From: Anaerobiospirillum sp. NML120448
Lineage (GTDB): Bacteria > Pseudomonadota > Gammaproteobacteria > Enterobacterales > Succinivibrionaceae
Reading direction: 5' to 3'
DNA: 56,348 bases
Assembly (NCBI RefSeq): GCF_023050945.1
Contig: NZ_JALKIM010000018.1
Span: forward strand, 1-56,348
Under the pieces are notes generated by a model that saw nothing but the letters and a program-made list of their open reading frames with translations, searched no databases and was not told the origin of the DNA. Positions 17,762-26,130 of this stretch are shown here, one piece after another. Position 1 is the first letter of the stretch. Each line of letters opens with the position of its first letter. The position numbers and the translations under genes were made by a program.

Positions 17762-18031
17762 ATGAGCGAAATTAACTGGGGCAAGATTAAGTGGCAGTCT
17801 CGTCGTGGTATGCGTGAGCTTGATCTGATGCTATTGCCTTTTGTTGATATTGATTTGCCTAAGATGGATCCAAGTGTAGTTGATGATTACATTGATTTAT
17901 TGGATGCTAGCGATTTAGAGTTGTTCCGCTGGCTACATCAAACGGCTACCCCAAATACTGAGCGCCGTCAGAAAATGGTTGATACCATTATTGCTTGTCA
18001 TGCTACCCGTGCAGGTCGTGAGGGCGTTTAA
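17762..18031 (+). CDS. sdhE: FAD assembly factor SdhE
   Basis: Small helical protein (89 residues) that promotes covalent flavinylation of SdhA or FrdA. The signature RRGMRELD is intact at about 14-21 (WQSRRGMRELDLMLLPFVD), followed by LLDASDLELFRWLHQ. In an anaerobe the likely client is fumarate reductase, but that is inference. Family members are 80-95 residues. Confidence 0.93.
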   Translation: MSEINWGKIKWQSRRGMRELDLMLLPFVDIDLPKMDPSVVDDYIDLLDASDLELFRWLHQTATPNTERRQKMVDTIIACHATRAGREGV

Positions 18032-18096
18032 TAATTAGTGCTTGAGCCTAAGGGTTTATAGACGGGCTGTAATTTAATAATTTGAGAGTTTTTTGA

Positions 18097-19500
18097 ATGT
18101 TTGAAGAGTTTACTCTACCTGGTTTTGTGCTTGATGCTGTAGAAAAAATGGGGTGGGAAGAGCCTACTCCTATTCAAAGTTTGGTTATTCCTCAAGCTTT
18201 GGAAGGTGCTGATATTTTAGGTGGCGCTCCTACAGGAACAGGTAAAAGTGCTGCTTTCTTATTACCTATTATTGCCCGTTTAGCACAAAGACCACGTAAA
18301 GGCGTGCAATGTATTATTTTAGAGCCAACCAGAGAGTTAGCCGTTCAAGTTATGTCGGTTGCTCAAAAGCTCTTAGAGTCCCAGGATGAGGCTTTAAGCT
18401 CTGGTGAGGGCGAAATTGTTGAGCCTATTACCTGTGGCAGTATTATTGGTGGTGAAGATAGAGCCAAACAACGTGACTCTCTTCCTACTATTGTTTGTGC
18501 TACCCCTGGTCGTTTACAAGAGTTCTTAAAGAAGTCTTGGTTTGATAGTAGAGATGTTGAAATCTTAGTTATTGACGAAGCCGATCGTATGCTTGATATG
18601 GGCTTTAGAGATGATATTGCTAATATCACTATTAAGCTTGATCGCCGCTATCAAACTATGCTCTTTTCTGCCACTTTAGAGGGCTTTGGTGTACGTGATT
18701 TTGCTAGCAACGTGCTCAATAATCCTTTTGAGGTTAAGGTAGGCGAGAGCGAGGAAAGCCAAGAAAAGCTACCTGAACTGTTACAGTCTCGTGCTTATTA
18801 TGCTGCTAATGATACGCAAAAAGTTAAGATCTTATTGCACTTGCTTAATACCGTTAAGGGTAAAAGCATTATCTTTGTGAGAACTAAAGATAATTTATCA
18901 AAGCTTTCTTCTATCTTAAAACGTCAAGGCACGGCATTTGCTAGCTTAAAGGGTGAAAGTTCACAACAGGAGAGAAAGGCTGCTTTACGTCGTTTTAGTG
19001 ACGGTGAGGTATCCTTACTGATTGCTACTGATGTAGCCTCACGTGGTCTTGATTTAGAAGATGTAGCCTATGTTTATAACTTTGATTTACCTTCAAAAGG
19101 TGAAATCTATGTTCATAGAGCTGGTCGTACCGCACGTGCAGGCGCTAAGGGTGTAGTAATTAGCTTAGTACAAGCGGACGAATTTGCTACTTTAGAGCGT
19201 ATTGAGCGCTATACTGAGCGTACTATTGAGCGTCGTTCCATTAAGGGCTTATGTGCCTCCTTTGATGAGGTTGGTGTAGTTCATCAAAGTGAGAAAAAGC
19301 GTGGTCGTGCTTCACCTAATGGTGGCTTTGATAAAAAGGCCAAAGAGGATAAGAAGCCTCGCAAGAAAGTACGTTTACGTGATAAGAAGAATAAAGGCAA
19401 GCCAGATTTTGCAGCTAAGCGCCAAAAAAAGGCAGCCCGCTTAGTAGGTAAAACTCAAGAGCCAACACCAGCTGATAATGGCTCAGCAGTACAAGAGTAA
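18097..19500 (+). CDS. srmB: DEAD-box RNA helicase SrmB
   Basis: ATP-dependent RNA helicase that acts early in 50S assembly. 467 residues. Motifs in order: Q motif PTPIQSLVIPQAL, GAPTGTGKSAAF, PTRELAVQV, TPGRLQEFL, DEADRMLDMGF, FSATLEG, then SIIFVRTKD, ATDVASRGLD and HRAGRTARAGAKG. DEADRMLDMGF with FSATLEG points to SrmB rather than RhlE or DeaD. The C-terminal ~80 residues are a basic Lys/Arg tail, as usual. Confidence 0.9.
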   Translation: MFEEFTLPGFVLDAVEKMGWEEPTPIQSLVIPQALEGADILGGAPTGTGKSAAFLLPIIARLAQRPRKGVQCIILEPTRELAVQVMSVAQKLLESQDEALSSGEGEIVEPITCGSIIGGEDRAKQRDSLPTIVCATPGRLQEFLKKSWFDSRDVEILVIDEADRMLDMGFRDDIANITIKLDRRYQTMLFSATLEGFGVRDFASNVLNNPFEVKVGESEESQEKLPELLQSRAYYAANDTQKVKILLHLLNTVKGKSIIFVRTKDNLSKLSSILKRQGTAFASLKGESSQQERKAALRRFSDGEVSLLIATDVASRGLDLEDVAYVYNFDLPSKGEIYVHRAGRTARAGAKGVVISLVQADEFATLERIERYTERTIERRSIKGLCASFDEVGVVHQSEKKRGRASPNGGFDKKAKEDKKPRKKVRLRDKKNKGKPDFAAKRQKKAARLVGKTQEPTPADNGSAVQE

Positions 19501-19658
19501 TCTCCTTTAGTGACCGATTTTTACAGAGGTTCTGTACTCCGCATTTTTTCTGCTGGAGCGAGCCCATTAAGCTTAGCCTTAAAAAAACAAAAAATTAATA
19601 TTAAAGTTTTTTTGTTGTTGCAGGCTTGATTCTAGCAACCAACTTTGGAAGTGAAACC

Positions 19659-20825
19659 ATGGGAGCAACCATATTACGCAATGCCAAATTACACCTTACT
19701 AAAGGTGTTCTTGAAGGCGCTGATAGTTTAGCGGTGCAAAATCACCGTATTATTCCGTTAGATCCTGTCTTGCTTGAGGATGGTACCTCTGAGGAGATCG
19801 ATCTTAATGGTATGCACGTAGCCCCAGGTTTTATTGATCTGCTGGTCAATGGTTGTGCGGGCGTTACTTTCTCCTCTGACTTAAGTCTTGATGGCTTAGA
19901 GCGTATGCGTCGCTGGTTGACCTTACGTGGTACTTTAACTTTTGTACCAACCTTAGTTTCTGGCCCTCGTGAGAGTATGACCCGTGCTTTGGCTGCGGTA
20001 CGTAAGTTTATGGATAAGCACCCTGGTGTTTGTCCTGGCATTCACTTAGAAGGCCCATTTATTAATCCTGAGCGTAAGGGATTCCATGGTAGTGGTTATA
20101 TCCGTGGTATTAGTAATTCAGATTTAGCCTACTTGCGTGATAACATCGATAATATTGCCTATATGACTGTAGCTCCAGAGGTGGTGCGCGGTAAGTTCAT
20201 TATGGAACTATTAGGTATGGGTATGAAGTTATCTTTAGGCCATACTAATGCCTCCTTTAACGATACCGTGGATGCCTTTAAGATGGGTGTAAATAATATT
20301 ACCCACCTCTTTAACGCTATGCGTCCTATCAATGGTCGTGAGCCAGGTATTATTGGTGCCGTATTAAATGCTCAAACAGTAAGAGCTGGTGTGATTGCTG
20401 ATGGTCGTCACGTCCACCCTGCTATTGTACGTATTGTGCATCAAATGCTCCAAGATCGTATGTACATCGTATCTGACTCTCAAGCTATTGCAGGTTCACC
20501 TGAAATCATGAATAGCTTTACTGTAGCTGGCACTGAAGTATTTAACGACTCTAAGCGTGGTCTTATCGATGCTAAGGGTTCATTAGTAGGTACTAATATC
20601 TGTCTTATGGACGGTGTTAAGTTCTTAGTTAAGACTTGTGGTATTCCTATTGATGATGCCCTGATGGCTGCCTCAACTATTCCAGCTCGTGTCTTAGGCT
20701 TAGACTACGAATCTGGTTGGATTGACCATGGCTATCGTGCTGACTTAATTGTCTTTAATGATGACTTTAAGATTCGTTATGTAATTCAAAATGGCTTCTT
20801 AAAGACCACAGCAGAATTAATCTAA
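19659..20825 (+). CDS. nagA: N-acetylglucosamine-6-phosphate deacetylase NagA
   Basis: Deacetylates GlcNAc-6-P to GlcN-6-P in the recycling and use of amino sugars. 388 residues from the ATG at 19659, which has GGAAG 7 nt upstream; frames continue further 5' without a site. Amidohydrolase motifs: GFIDLLVNGCAGV, HLEGPFINPERKGFHG (metal Glu), LGHTNAS and THLFNAM (metal His), DGRHVHP, and the catalytic Asp in IVSDSQAIAG. The usual nagB partner is not next to it. A strong terminator follows. Confidence 0.93.
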   Translation: MGATILRNAKLHLTKGVLEGADSLAVQNHRIIPLDPVLLEDGTSEEIDLNGMHVAPGFIDLLVNGCAGVTFSSDLSLDGLERMRRWLTLRGTLTFVPTLVSGPRESMTRALAAVRKFMDKHPGVCPGIHLEGPFINPERKGFHGSGYIRGISNSDLAYLRDNIDNIAYMTVAPEVVRGKFIMELLGMGMKLSLGHTNASFNDTVDAFKMGVNNITHLFNAMRPINGREPGIIGAVLNAQTVRAGVIADGRHVHPAIVRIVHQMLQDRMYIVSDSQAIAGSPEIMNSFTVAGTEVFNDSKRGLIDAKGSLVGTNICLMDGVKFLVKTCGIPIDDALMAASTIPARVLGLDYESGWIDHGYRADLIVFNDDFKIRYVIQNGFLKTTAELI

Positions 20826-20841
20826 TTTATTCTAATTTCGG

Positions 20842-20886
20842 CAAAAAAAGCGCCAAGGCTCACGATAAGCTCTGGCGCTTTTTTTA
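20842..20886 (+). terminator. Terminator of nagA
   Basis: AAAAAAAGCGCCA pairs with TGGCGCTTTTTTT around a 16-nt loop. Confidence 0.92.
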
Positions 20887-20892
20887 TTGCCC

Positions 20893-21040
20893 AGCCTCTA
20901 TCTGCACTTACTCAGCTGCGCTTACTCTGCTGCGCTTGCTGAGCGCTGGCCTTGCAGCTCTCGCTGCGCTTAGCCTGGCCTGGCCTGGCCTGGCCTAGCG
21001 TAGCCTTGCTAGTACTAGGCTTGCAAGGCTGCTACTTAAT
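20893..21040. repeat. GC-word low-complexity patch 2
   Basis: Between convergent nagA and the leftward gene at 21050. It contains CTGCGCTTACTC and CTGCGCTTGCTGAGCG, four tandem CTGGC units (CCTGGCCTGGCCTGGCC), and GCGTAGCCTTGC. Non-coding. Confidence 0.65.
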
Positions 21041-21049
21041 GCCGTTAGC

Positions 21050-21838
21050 TTAATCAACTGCATCCTTATCGAGTATTTGTAGTATTTGCTTAGTAAAAGC
21101 CGAATCTTTGTCAGTAGCGCATATCTGACGGATTCTATTGAACAGCTCATTATATTGATCTATGGTGTTTTGAGCTTCTTTTTCCCTCTCTTTAAGGGTT
21201 TCTAAAAGAGAAGTACCTTTTTCATGAAGCTCACAATACTTATGGCAAACGAGTTCAAGGTTCTCAAAAGTTAATTCTTTCCCAGAGGAGATATTGGCAT
21301 TAACCATATTACCTAAAGCTTGATAAGAATCATGGATCTCAGTGCATTGCTTCGATAGTGACATTAAGTCAGCATTCATTTGGGGCTTGGAGTCCTGTTT
21401 TGAAGCAGTCTTCTTTTTAGAGGCTTTGCGCAAAGGAGCAGCAGTAGCTGATTTAACTAACTTACCTGAGTCGTTAATGGAATACTCTTTGCTGGCAACA
21501 AGAGTGTTAATGATTTCTAAATCTTGAGCATTCTCGGTAGAGAAGTTATCAATATGCTTAATGTCATATAAGCCCTTGCCTTTTCTAGAGACAATATAAT
21601 CTCTAAACTCAGGATAGTCCTTTAGAAACTTATCATTAAACTTAATAGGGCCTTCATTCTTGCCGTCTAAAATCTTACCTACAATAGAGCGCTTATTAGT
21701 AGTAGCAATGCCACCAATAGCATTGCCATTCTCATCATAAGTCTTTGGAATCCACTCAGCTTTGTAAGTGTACACGTAAAAAACATTGCCATTCTTTTTT
21801 ACGAGCAGAGGTGGGAGTTGAGGGTTAACATTGTTCAT
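21050..21838 (-). CDS. Protein with transposase-type N-terminal domain and C-terminal coiled coil
   Basis: 262 residues from the ATG at 21838, which has AGGA 8 nt upstream; the open frame extends further 5' without support. Residues 7-95 (LPPLLVKKNGNVFYVYTYKAEW, NKRSIVGKILDGKNEGPIKF, FLKDYPEFRDYIVSRKGKG) align throughout with the duplicated domain of the 5252-7729 protein. A Lys/Ser-rich linker (RKASKKKTASKQ) follows. Residues ~160-262 are predicted helical coiled coil (LLETLKEREKEAQNTIDQYNELFNRI). There is no DDE catalytic region. It looks like a stand-alone DNA-binding or regulatory protein made from a transposase head. Function unknown. It lies just downstream of tRNA-Gly on the same strand. 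Confidence 0.68.
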   Translation of the reverse strand: MNNVNPQLPPLLVKKNGNVFYVYTYKAEWIPKTYDENGNAIGGIATTNKRSIVGKILDGKNEGPIKFNDKFLKDYPEFRDYIVSRKGKGLYDIKHIDNFSTENAQDLEIINTLVASKEYSINDSGKLVKSATAAPLRKASKKKTASKQDSKPQMNADLMSLSKQCTEIHDSYQALGNMVNANISSGKELTFENLELVCHKYCELHEKGTSLLETLKEREKEAQNTIDQYNELFNRIRQICATDKDSAFTKQILQILDKDAVD

Positions 21839-22107
21839 CTGGATAATCCTGTTAAAAATAGGTGTATGAAATATAGCATAATTACATCTAGACTTATATA
21901 TAAAATCTGAAAATAGAATTGCCATATATAAGGCACTTACTTTGCAGTGCAAGATTAACCTAAAAGATATACAGTCTGTATTCTAGCTTCCATTCTATCT
22001 TATGCTGATATGGTGGGTAAGAGCATATGCAGATTTGTGTAATCAGATGAAAGGTGATAAGGGATAAAGGGGATTAAGTATGGAGGTTTTATGATAGAGG
22101 TTGGGGA

Positions 22108-22181
22108 TGGAGCGACTTACGGGAATCGAACCCGCACCAAAAGCTTGGGAAGCTTTTGTTCTACCACTAAACTAAAGTCGC
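22108..22181 (-). tRNA. tRNA-Gly (CCC)
   Basis: 74 nt with encoded CCA. The acceptor is GCGACTT/AAGTCGC, the anticodon stem AAAGC/GCTTT, and the loop TTCCCAA gives anticodon CCC. The T arm is GCGGGTTCGATTCCCGT. Confidence 0.94.
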
Positions 22182-22226
22182 AATACGCCAATTTTAAGCT
22201 TTAAAAATAAAAATGCAAGTAAGATT

Positions 22227-22258
22227 AGAGCCTATTGCCTTTATGGGTAATAGGCTCT
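22227..22258 (-). terminator. Hairpin after the sugar-acid kinase gene
   Basis: AGAGCCTATT pairs with AATAGGCTCT (10 bp, 12-nt loop), just after the stop codon of the leftward gene. No clear U run follows, so termination is likely but not certain. Confidence 0.5.
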
Positions 22259-22267
22259 TAAGTTAAA

Positions 22268-23587
22268 TTAGATTAGCATCTTACGACGTAAGTATTGGAT
22301 GCTCTCAATTAAAGTATTTGGATCAGTAGCAGAGCTGGCGGAGGTGACATATTGTAAGCCATTATACGGGCCATCTAATAACTGACCATAAGCAGTAAGA
22401 GGTAAAACCTGACCTTGGATATTGATGCCTAAAGACTTAAGTTCACGGCAAATAGCTACTGTGTACTCGGCTCCTGTGGAGTAAATGGCTTTAAAGTTTG
22501 GACAACGCTCTAGCACCATACGAGTAATTTGACCATAAGCGGTAGCAATTAAATCCATAGCCTCAACTACACTGCGATTACTCTCCTCTAACATTTGGTC
22601 AAATTGCATTAGGATTTGAGAGTTAGCTCCTAAATGGTCGGAAACGGCAATTACAGTGGTAAAGTCATTGTAGCGAGCAACAATGTTGCTAACCACACGC
22701 TCAATTTCCGCAGCACGTTTTTGATCGTCCTCAATGAGATCAATGTTTTTAACAGGTACAAAGAGCACTTTCTCCTCTAAGCGTAGCATTTCAACTTGTG
22801 CGGCAATAAGAGGATTAGAGCCACCAATTAGACCAAAGATCTTTTGATTGGAGGCTTGCTCGGTGCTGACATTACGCATTACCTTGCGGGCTAAGGTAGC
22901 GGTAAATGGGCCTGGATCAACAGCGATAAATTTAATGCCAGATTTAATTACAGCATCAGCAATAATGTTAATGTCTTGTTGAGAGGTGCAATCAAAGATA
23001 ATAGCTCTAGTGCCGTTTTCAGCGGTAGCCTTAATCTTTTGGGCTAAATAATCTGAGCCATGAAAGAGTTCCTTTAAGTAAAAAGGCTCAGTTTTATAGC
23101 GGAATTTCTCAATAAAAAGATCGGCCACACGACCGCTATCAGCAGGGCGTAAATCATCAAGGCCTACTAGTGATTTTTGGATAGGCTTGCCGTCTACTAG
23201 AATATAGCCACCAACATTAGAGCGGCGTAATTCAGGGAAGGCTGGAACTACAATAGCTACACGATCTTTATCGCCCAAAGCATCCAATAGTGCTTGGGTT
23301 TCAATGCAGGTATTGCCTCTCATAGCAGGATCAATGCGCTTAGCATAGATCTTTACATCTTTAGACTTTAAAAGCTTTCCTGCATAAAAGACCATTTGGT
23401 AGCTTTGAGTAGGCATAAGGTTACGGCTGTTAGTAGAGTAAACTAAGCAGTCGTATTTTTGAGTAGTAGGATCTTTTAAACCACGAGAACTCACCAAGGA
23501 GCATACACTAGAGCGGTTCTTTTGGAGCATGGCACCTACAGAACTAGCGCCTGTAATTTCATCAGAGATCACAACGCATTGAGCCAT
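22268..23587 (-). CDS. Four-carbon acid sugar kinase family protein (DUF1537)
   Basis: 439 residues. The N-terminal domain opens with ISDEITGASSVGAM, matching the DD-x-TGA substrate motif with the second Asp replaced by Glu. The middle has VVPAFPELRRSNVGGYILVDG. The C-terminal nucleotide-binding domain has LIGGSNPLIAAQ and ends in the LPLTAYGQLLDGPYNGLQYVTSAS-type segment, where family members have the GPxxGxxV(V)TK-like ATP site. Known members phosphorylate D-threonate, D-erythronate or related acids. The usual isomerase, aldolase or dehydrogenase partners are absent here, so the substrate cannot be read from context. AGGAATT precedes the ATG. Confidence 0.8.
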   Translation of the reverse strand: MAQCVVISDEITGASSVGAMLQKNRSSVCSLVSSRGLKDPTTQKYDCLVYSTNSRNLMPTQSYQMVFYAGKLLKSKDVKIYAKRIDPAMRGNTCIETQALLDALGDKDRVAIVVPAFPELRRSNVGGYILVDGKPIQKSLVGLDDLRPADSGRVADLFIEKFRYKTEPFYLKELFHGSDYLAQKIKATAENGTRAIIFDCTSQQDINIIADAVIKSGIKFIAVDPGPFTATLARKVMRNVSTEQASNQKIFGLIGGSNPLIAAQVEMLRLEEKVLFVPVKNIDLIEDDQKRAAEIERVVSNIVARYNDFTTVIAVSDHLGANSQILMQFDQMLEESNRSVVEAMDLIATAYGQITRMVLERCPNFKAIYSTGAEYTVAICRELKSLGINIQGQVLPLTAYGQLLDGPYNGLQYVTSASSATDPNTLIESIQYLRRKMLI

Positions 23588-23717
23588 AATTTTTAATTCC
23601 TATGATTAGATATTACTAATGTATAAGCTCTACAGAGCCGTGCTTTAATAAGCATGTTGTAAGTAATTAGTAATATAAATATCAGGCATAAAGCCTTAGT
23701 GCCCATAAGGGCACTGA

Positions 23718-25664
23718 TTATCCTAATGTTGAAATGCGGGCACGAATCATCAAAACAGATGATGGGACAACTGATATCTCATCAACACCCATACGTACTA
23801 ACTCGTGAGTAAAGCCCTCATCGGCGGCTAACTCACCGCAAACACCAACCCAAATACCATGTTTATGAGCATTTTTTACTGTCATTTCAATAAGGCGAAT
23901 TACTGCTCTATGGTATGGGTTTAAGAAGCGTCCTACCTCAGCATTCTGTCTGTCTACTGCTAAGGTAAATTGGGTTAGATCATTGGTGCCGATACTAAAG
24001 AAATCAACATGTTCTGCCAGTAGGTCTGAGATCATGGCTGAGGCTGGAGTTTCAATCATAATGCCTAATTCGATATTATCAGCAAAACTCTTATTCTCAT
24101 CGGTGAGCTCTTGCTTTACCTCTTCACAAATACGTAAGCAATCTTTAACTTCCTCAACTGAGGAAATCATTGGAAACATAATGGCTAGTTGTCCAAATAC
24201 CGAGGCTCGATAAAGCGCACGCAACTGGGTTTTAAAAATCTCAGGATGAGTGAGGCAAATTCTAATGGCTCGCATGCCCATAGCTGGGTTTTCTTCATGC
24301 TTAAGCATAAAGTAGTCAGCTGTTTTATCGGCACCAATATCTAAGGTTCTAATAACAACCTTTTTACCTTCCATGGCCAACAGAGCTTCTTTATAAATAT
24401 TAAATTGAGTTTCTTCTGTTGGGTAATCATTAGAGGATAGGTAGATATATTCAGAGCGGAAAAGACCAATACCCTCAGCATCAGAGCTTTTAACTAAGTC
24501 AAGGTCGCTTACTGCGCCGATGTTGGCATAAAGGCTGATTTTACGGCCACTTAAAGTGCGAGTCTCTTTACCTCTAAACTGTTCTAAGCGAGCTCTTAAG
24601 GCCTCTTCGGTACGCTTGCGATCAGCGTACATGCTAAGAGTTTTCTCATCAGGATCAATGATAACAATACCAGCTCCGCCATCAACAATAGCCAGCTTGC
24701 CCTCTAAATCAGGGGTTAGCTTATTGCCAATGCTAATTACCGCAGGGAGGCCTAAAGTGCGGGCGAAAATAACAGTATGAGAGCGGGAGGAACCTGCTGA
24801 GGTAATAATGCCTTTTACTAAATTTTGATCTAGTTGAACAGTCTCAGATGGAGCTAAGTCATCTGTGGCTAATATGATAGGTTCTTGAGCATTTACCAGT
24901 TGATGTGGTTTTTTTAAACCTGAATCTTGGTTGAGAATATCACTTAAACGGCGGGATACATCAATGACATCAGCAGCTCTTCCTTGCATATAGTCATTGT
25001 CCATTTGACTGAACATTTCAGCAAATTTTTGGCCCGTTACATCTACTGCGTATTCTGCGTTGACCTTTTCATCCCTAATAGTTTGCTCAATGGCATCAAC
25101 ATAATCAGGATCATCAAGCATCATTTGGTGAATTTGGAATACTACAGCATTCTGTTCACCCAAACGCTCAACAGTAACTTCATATAAGTAGCCTAATTGA
25201 GAAATGGCCTCTTGGCGGGCATTTTCAAAACGCTCAACTTCAGCTTCGGCATCTTCAATATTATGACGTGATGCAAGCTGAGTATTGCGTTGCAAGAAGG
25301 AAATACGTCCTACTGCAATACCACGGCTAGCTGGAGTTCCATGAATAGACTCATGATCAGGTTGAAGTACTAAAGGTTCTTGGAAATTATAGCTAGTGCT
25401 ATTGTCTTCATAAGAAAGGCCGCTAGTAGCTACCTGAGAGATTAAATCTTCGTCATGATGCTCAAAAGTAGTATTGCTATTCTCTTTTGCCACAGACTCA
25501 GGAGGGGTAGGCAGAGAATCTAATTTATCTAAAGAGTTAGGCACGGTAACATTAGCTGCACTGTCATTATGATCAAGTGCTTGTGAGTTAGTTATCTCAC
25601 AAGTAGTGCTCTCTTGAGATAAAGTTACTTTTGAGAGTTTGTCCTGTAAGTTGTGATCGCTCAA
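23718..25664 (-). CDS. ptsI: PTS enzyme I (PtsI) with 108-residue acidic N-terminal extension
   Basis: General enzyme I of the sugar PTS: PEP to HPr phosphotransfer. The EI core begins at GTPASRGIAVGRI (residue 109). His296 is the phosphorylated residue (GSSRSHTVIFARTLGLPAV). The PEP barrel has GLFRSEYIY, RTLDIGADK, MFPMISSVEEV, MIETPASA, FFSIGTNDLTQF and the Cys in GVCGEL. The start is TTG at 25664 with AAGGA 9 nt upstream. Residues 1-108 are Ser/Asn/Asp/Glu rich, low complexity, and not part of the usual ~575-residue family. No later ATG precedes the core. No ptsH or crr lies beside it. A paralogue, ptsP, is in the same window. Confidence 0.9.
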   Translation of the reverse strand: MSDHNLQDKLSKVTLSQESTTCEITNSQALDHNDSAANVTVPNSLDKLDSLPTPPESVAKENSNTTFEHHDEDLISQVATSGLSYEDNSTSYNFQEPLVLQPDHESIHGTPASRGIAVGRISFLQRNTQLASRHNIEDAEAEVERFENARQEAISQLGYLYEVTVERLGEQNAVVFQIHQMMLDDPDYVDAIEQTIRDEKVNAEYAVDVTGQKFAEMFSQMDNDYMQGRAADVIDVSRRLSDILNQDSGLKKPHQLVNAQEPIILATDDLAPSETVQLDQNLVKGIITSAGSSRSHTVIFARTLGLPAVISIGNKLTPDLEGKLAIVDGGAGIVIIDPDEKTLSMYADRKRTEEALRARLEQFRGKETRTLSGRKISLYANIGAVSDLDLVKSSDAEGIGLFRSEYIYLSSNDYPTEETQFNIYKEALLAMEGKKVVIRTLDIGADKTADYFMLKHEENPAMGMRAIRICLTHPEIFKTQLRALYRASVFGQLAIMFPMISSVEEVKDCLRICEEVKQELTDENKSFADNIELGIMIETPASAMISDLLAEHVDFFSIGTNDLTQFTLAVDRQNAEVGRFLNPYHRAVIRLIEMTVKNAHKHGIWVGVCGELAADEGFTHELVRMGVDEISVVPSSVLMIRARISTLG

Positions 25665-26130
25665 TTTAAGATGTCCTTAATTCACAGCAATTATCTAATG
25701 TTAACCCAATAAATCAAAAATTTTGTTAAAGGTCGTTAAATATAATAGAACTATAATTTATAGTAACTGCCAAAATATGATATTTAAGGCAAAAGCAAGC
25801 AGAATAAGATATGAGTGGGATTTTGTTGCTTAGAGTAAATTTTGACTAAGAATGAGTTAAATCCTAGTAATCTTAATTTCATAATTTCAAGAAAGTGTCA
25901 TTGAAGTGCTAAAATAGCACCACTTATTTTGATTTTTCGTTCCTGTAATAAAGTGAACTATTCCCTCCAAACTTTACGCTTATAGATTGAGTAGTTCACT
26001 TTATTACAGGAACGCCTTTGTCCCGACTTTTTTAAAGAGGAGACCGCAATAATTTTTTTGTTATAGACATAGGTGGCTTTACTTATTAGGCCCAAACCAA
26101 GTCTTAAAAAGAAGTTAAAGCGGCGTAATT
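25665..26130. other. Divergent spacer between ptsI and gltX
   Basis: AT-rich, and must hold divergent promoters. It contains a small hairpin at 25906-25920 (GTGCTA / TAGCAC) and the large inverted repeat at 25938-26014. No gene is seen. Confidence 0.5.
25938..26014. mobile_element. 23-bp perfect inverted repeat enclosing an IS605 right-end relic
   Basis: Arms 25938-25960 and 25992-26014 are exact reverse complements (CGTTCCTGTAATAAAG ... and its mate), with a 31-nt loop. Read on the minus strand, the loop plus the inner arm match the right end of the IS605-type element at 55217-55255 in 32 of 39 positions, including GTTTGGAGGGA and TAGTTCAC. It looks like a non-coding, trans-mobilised or relic end of that IS family. 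RNA from either strand would form a very stable hairpin. Confidence 0.7.
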
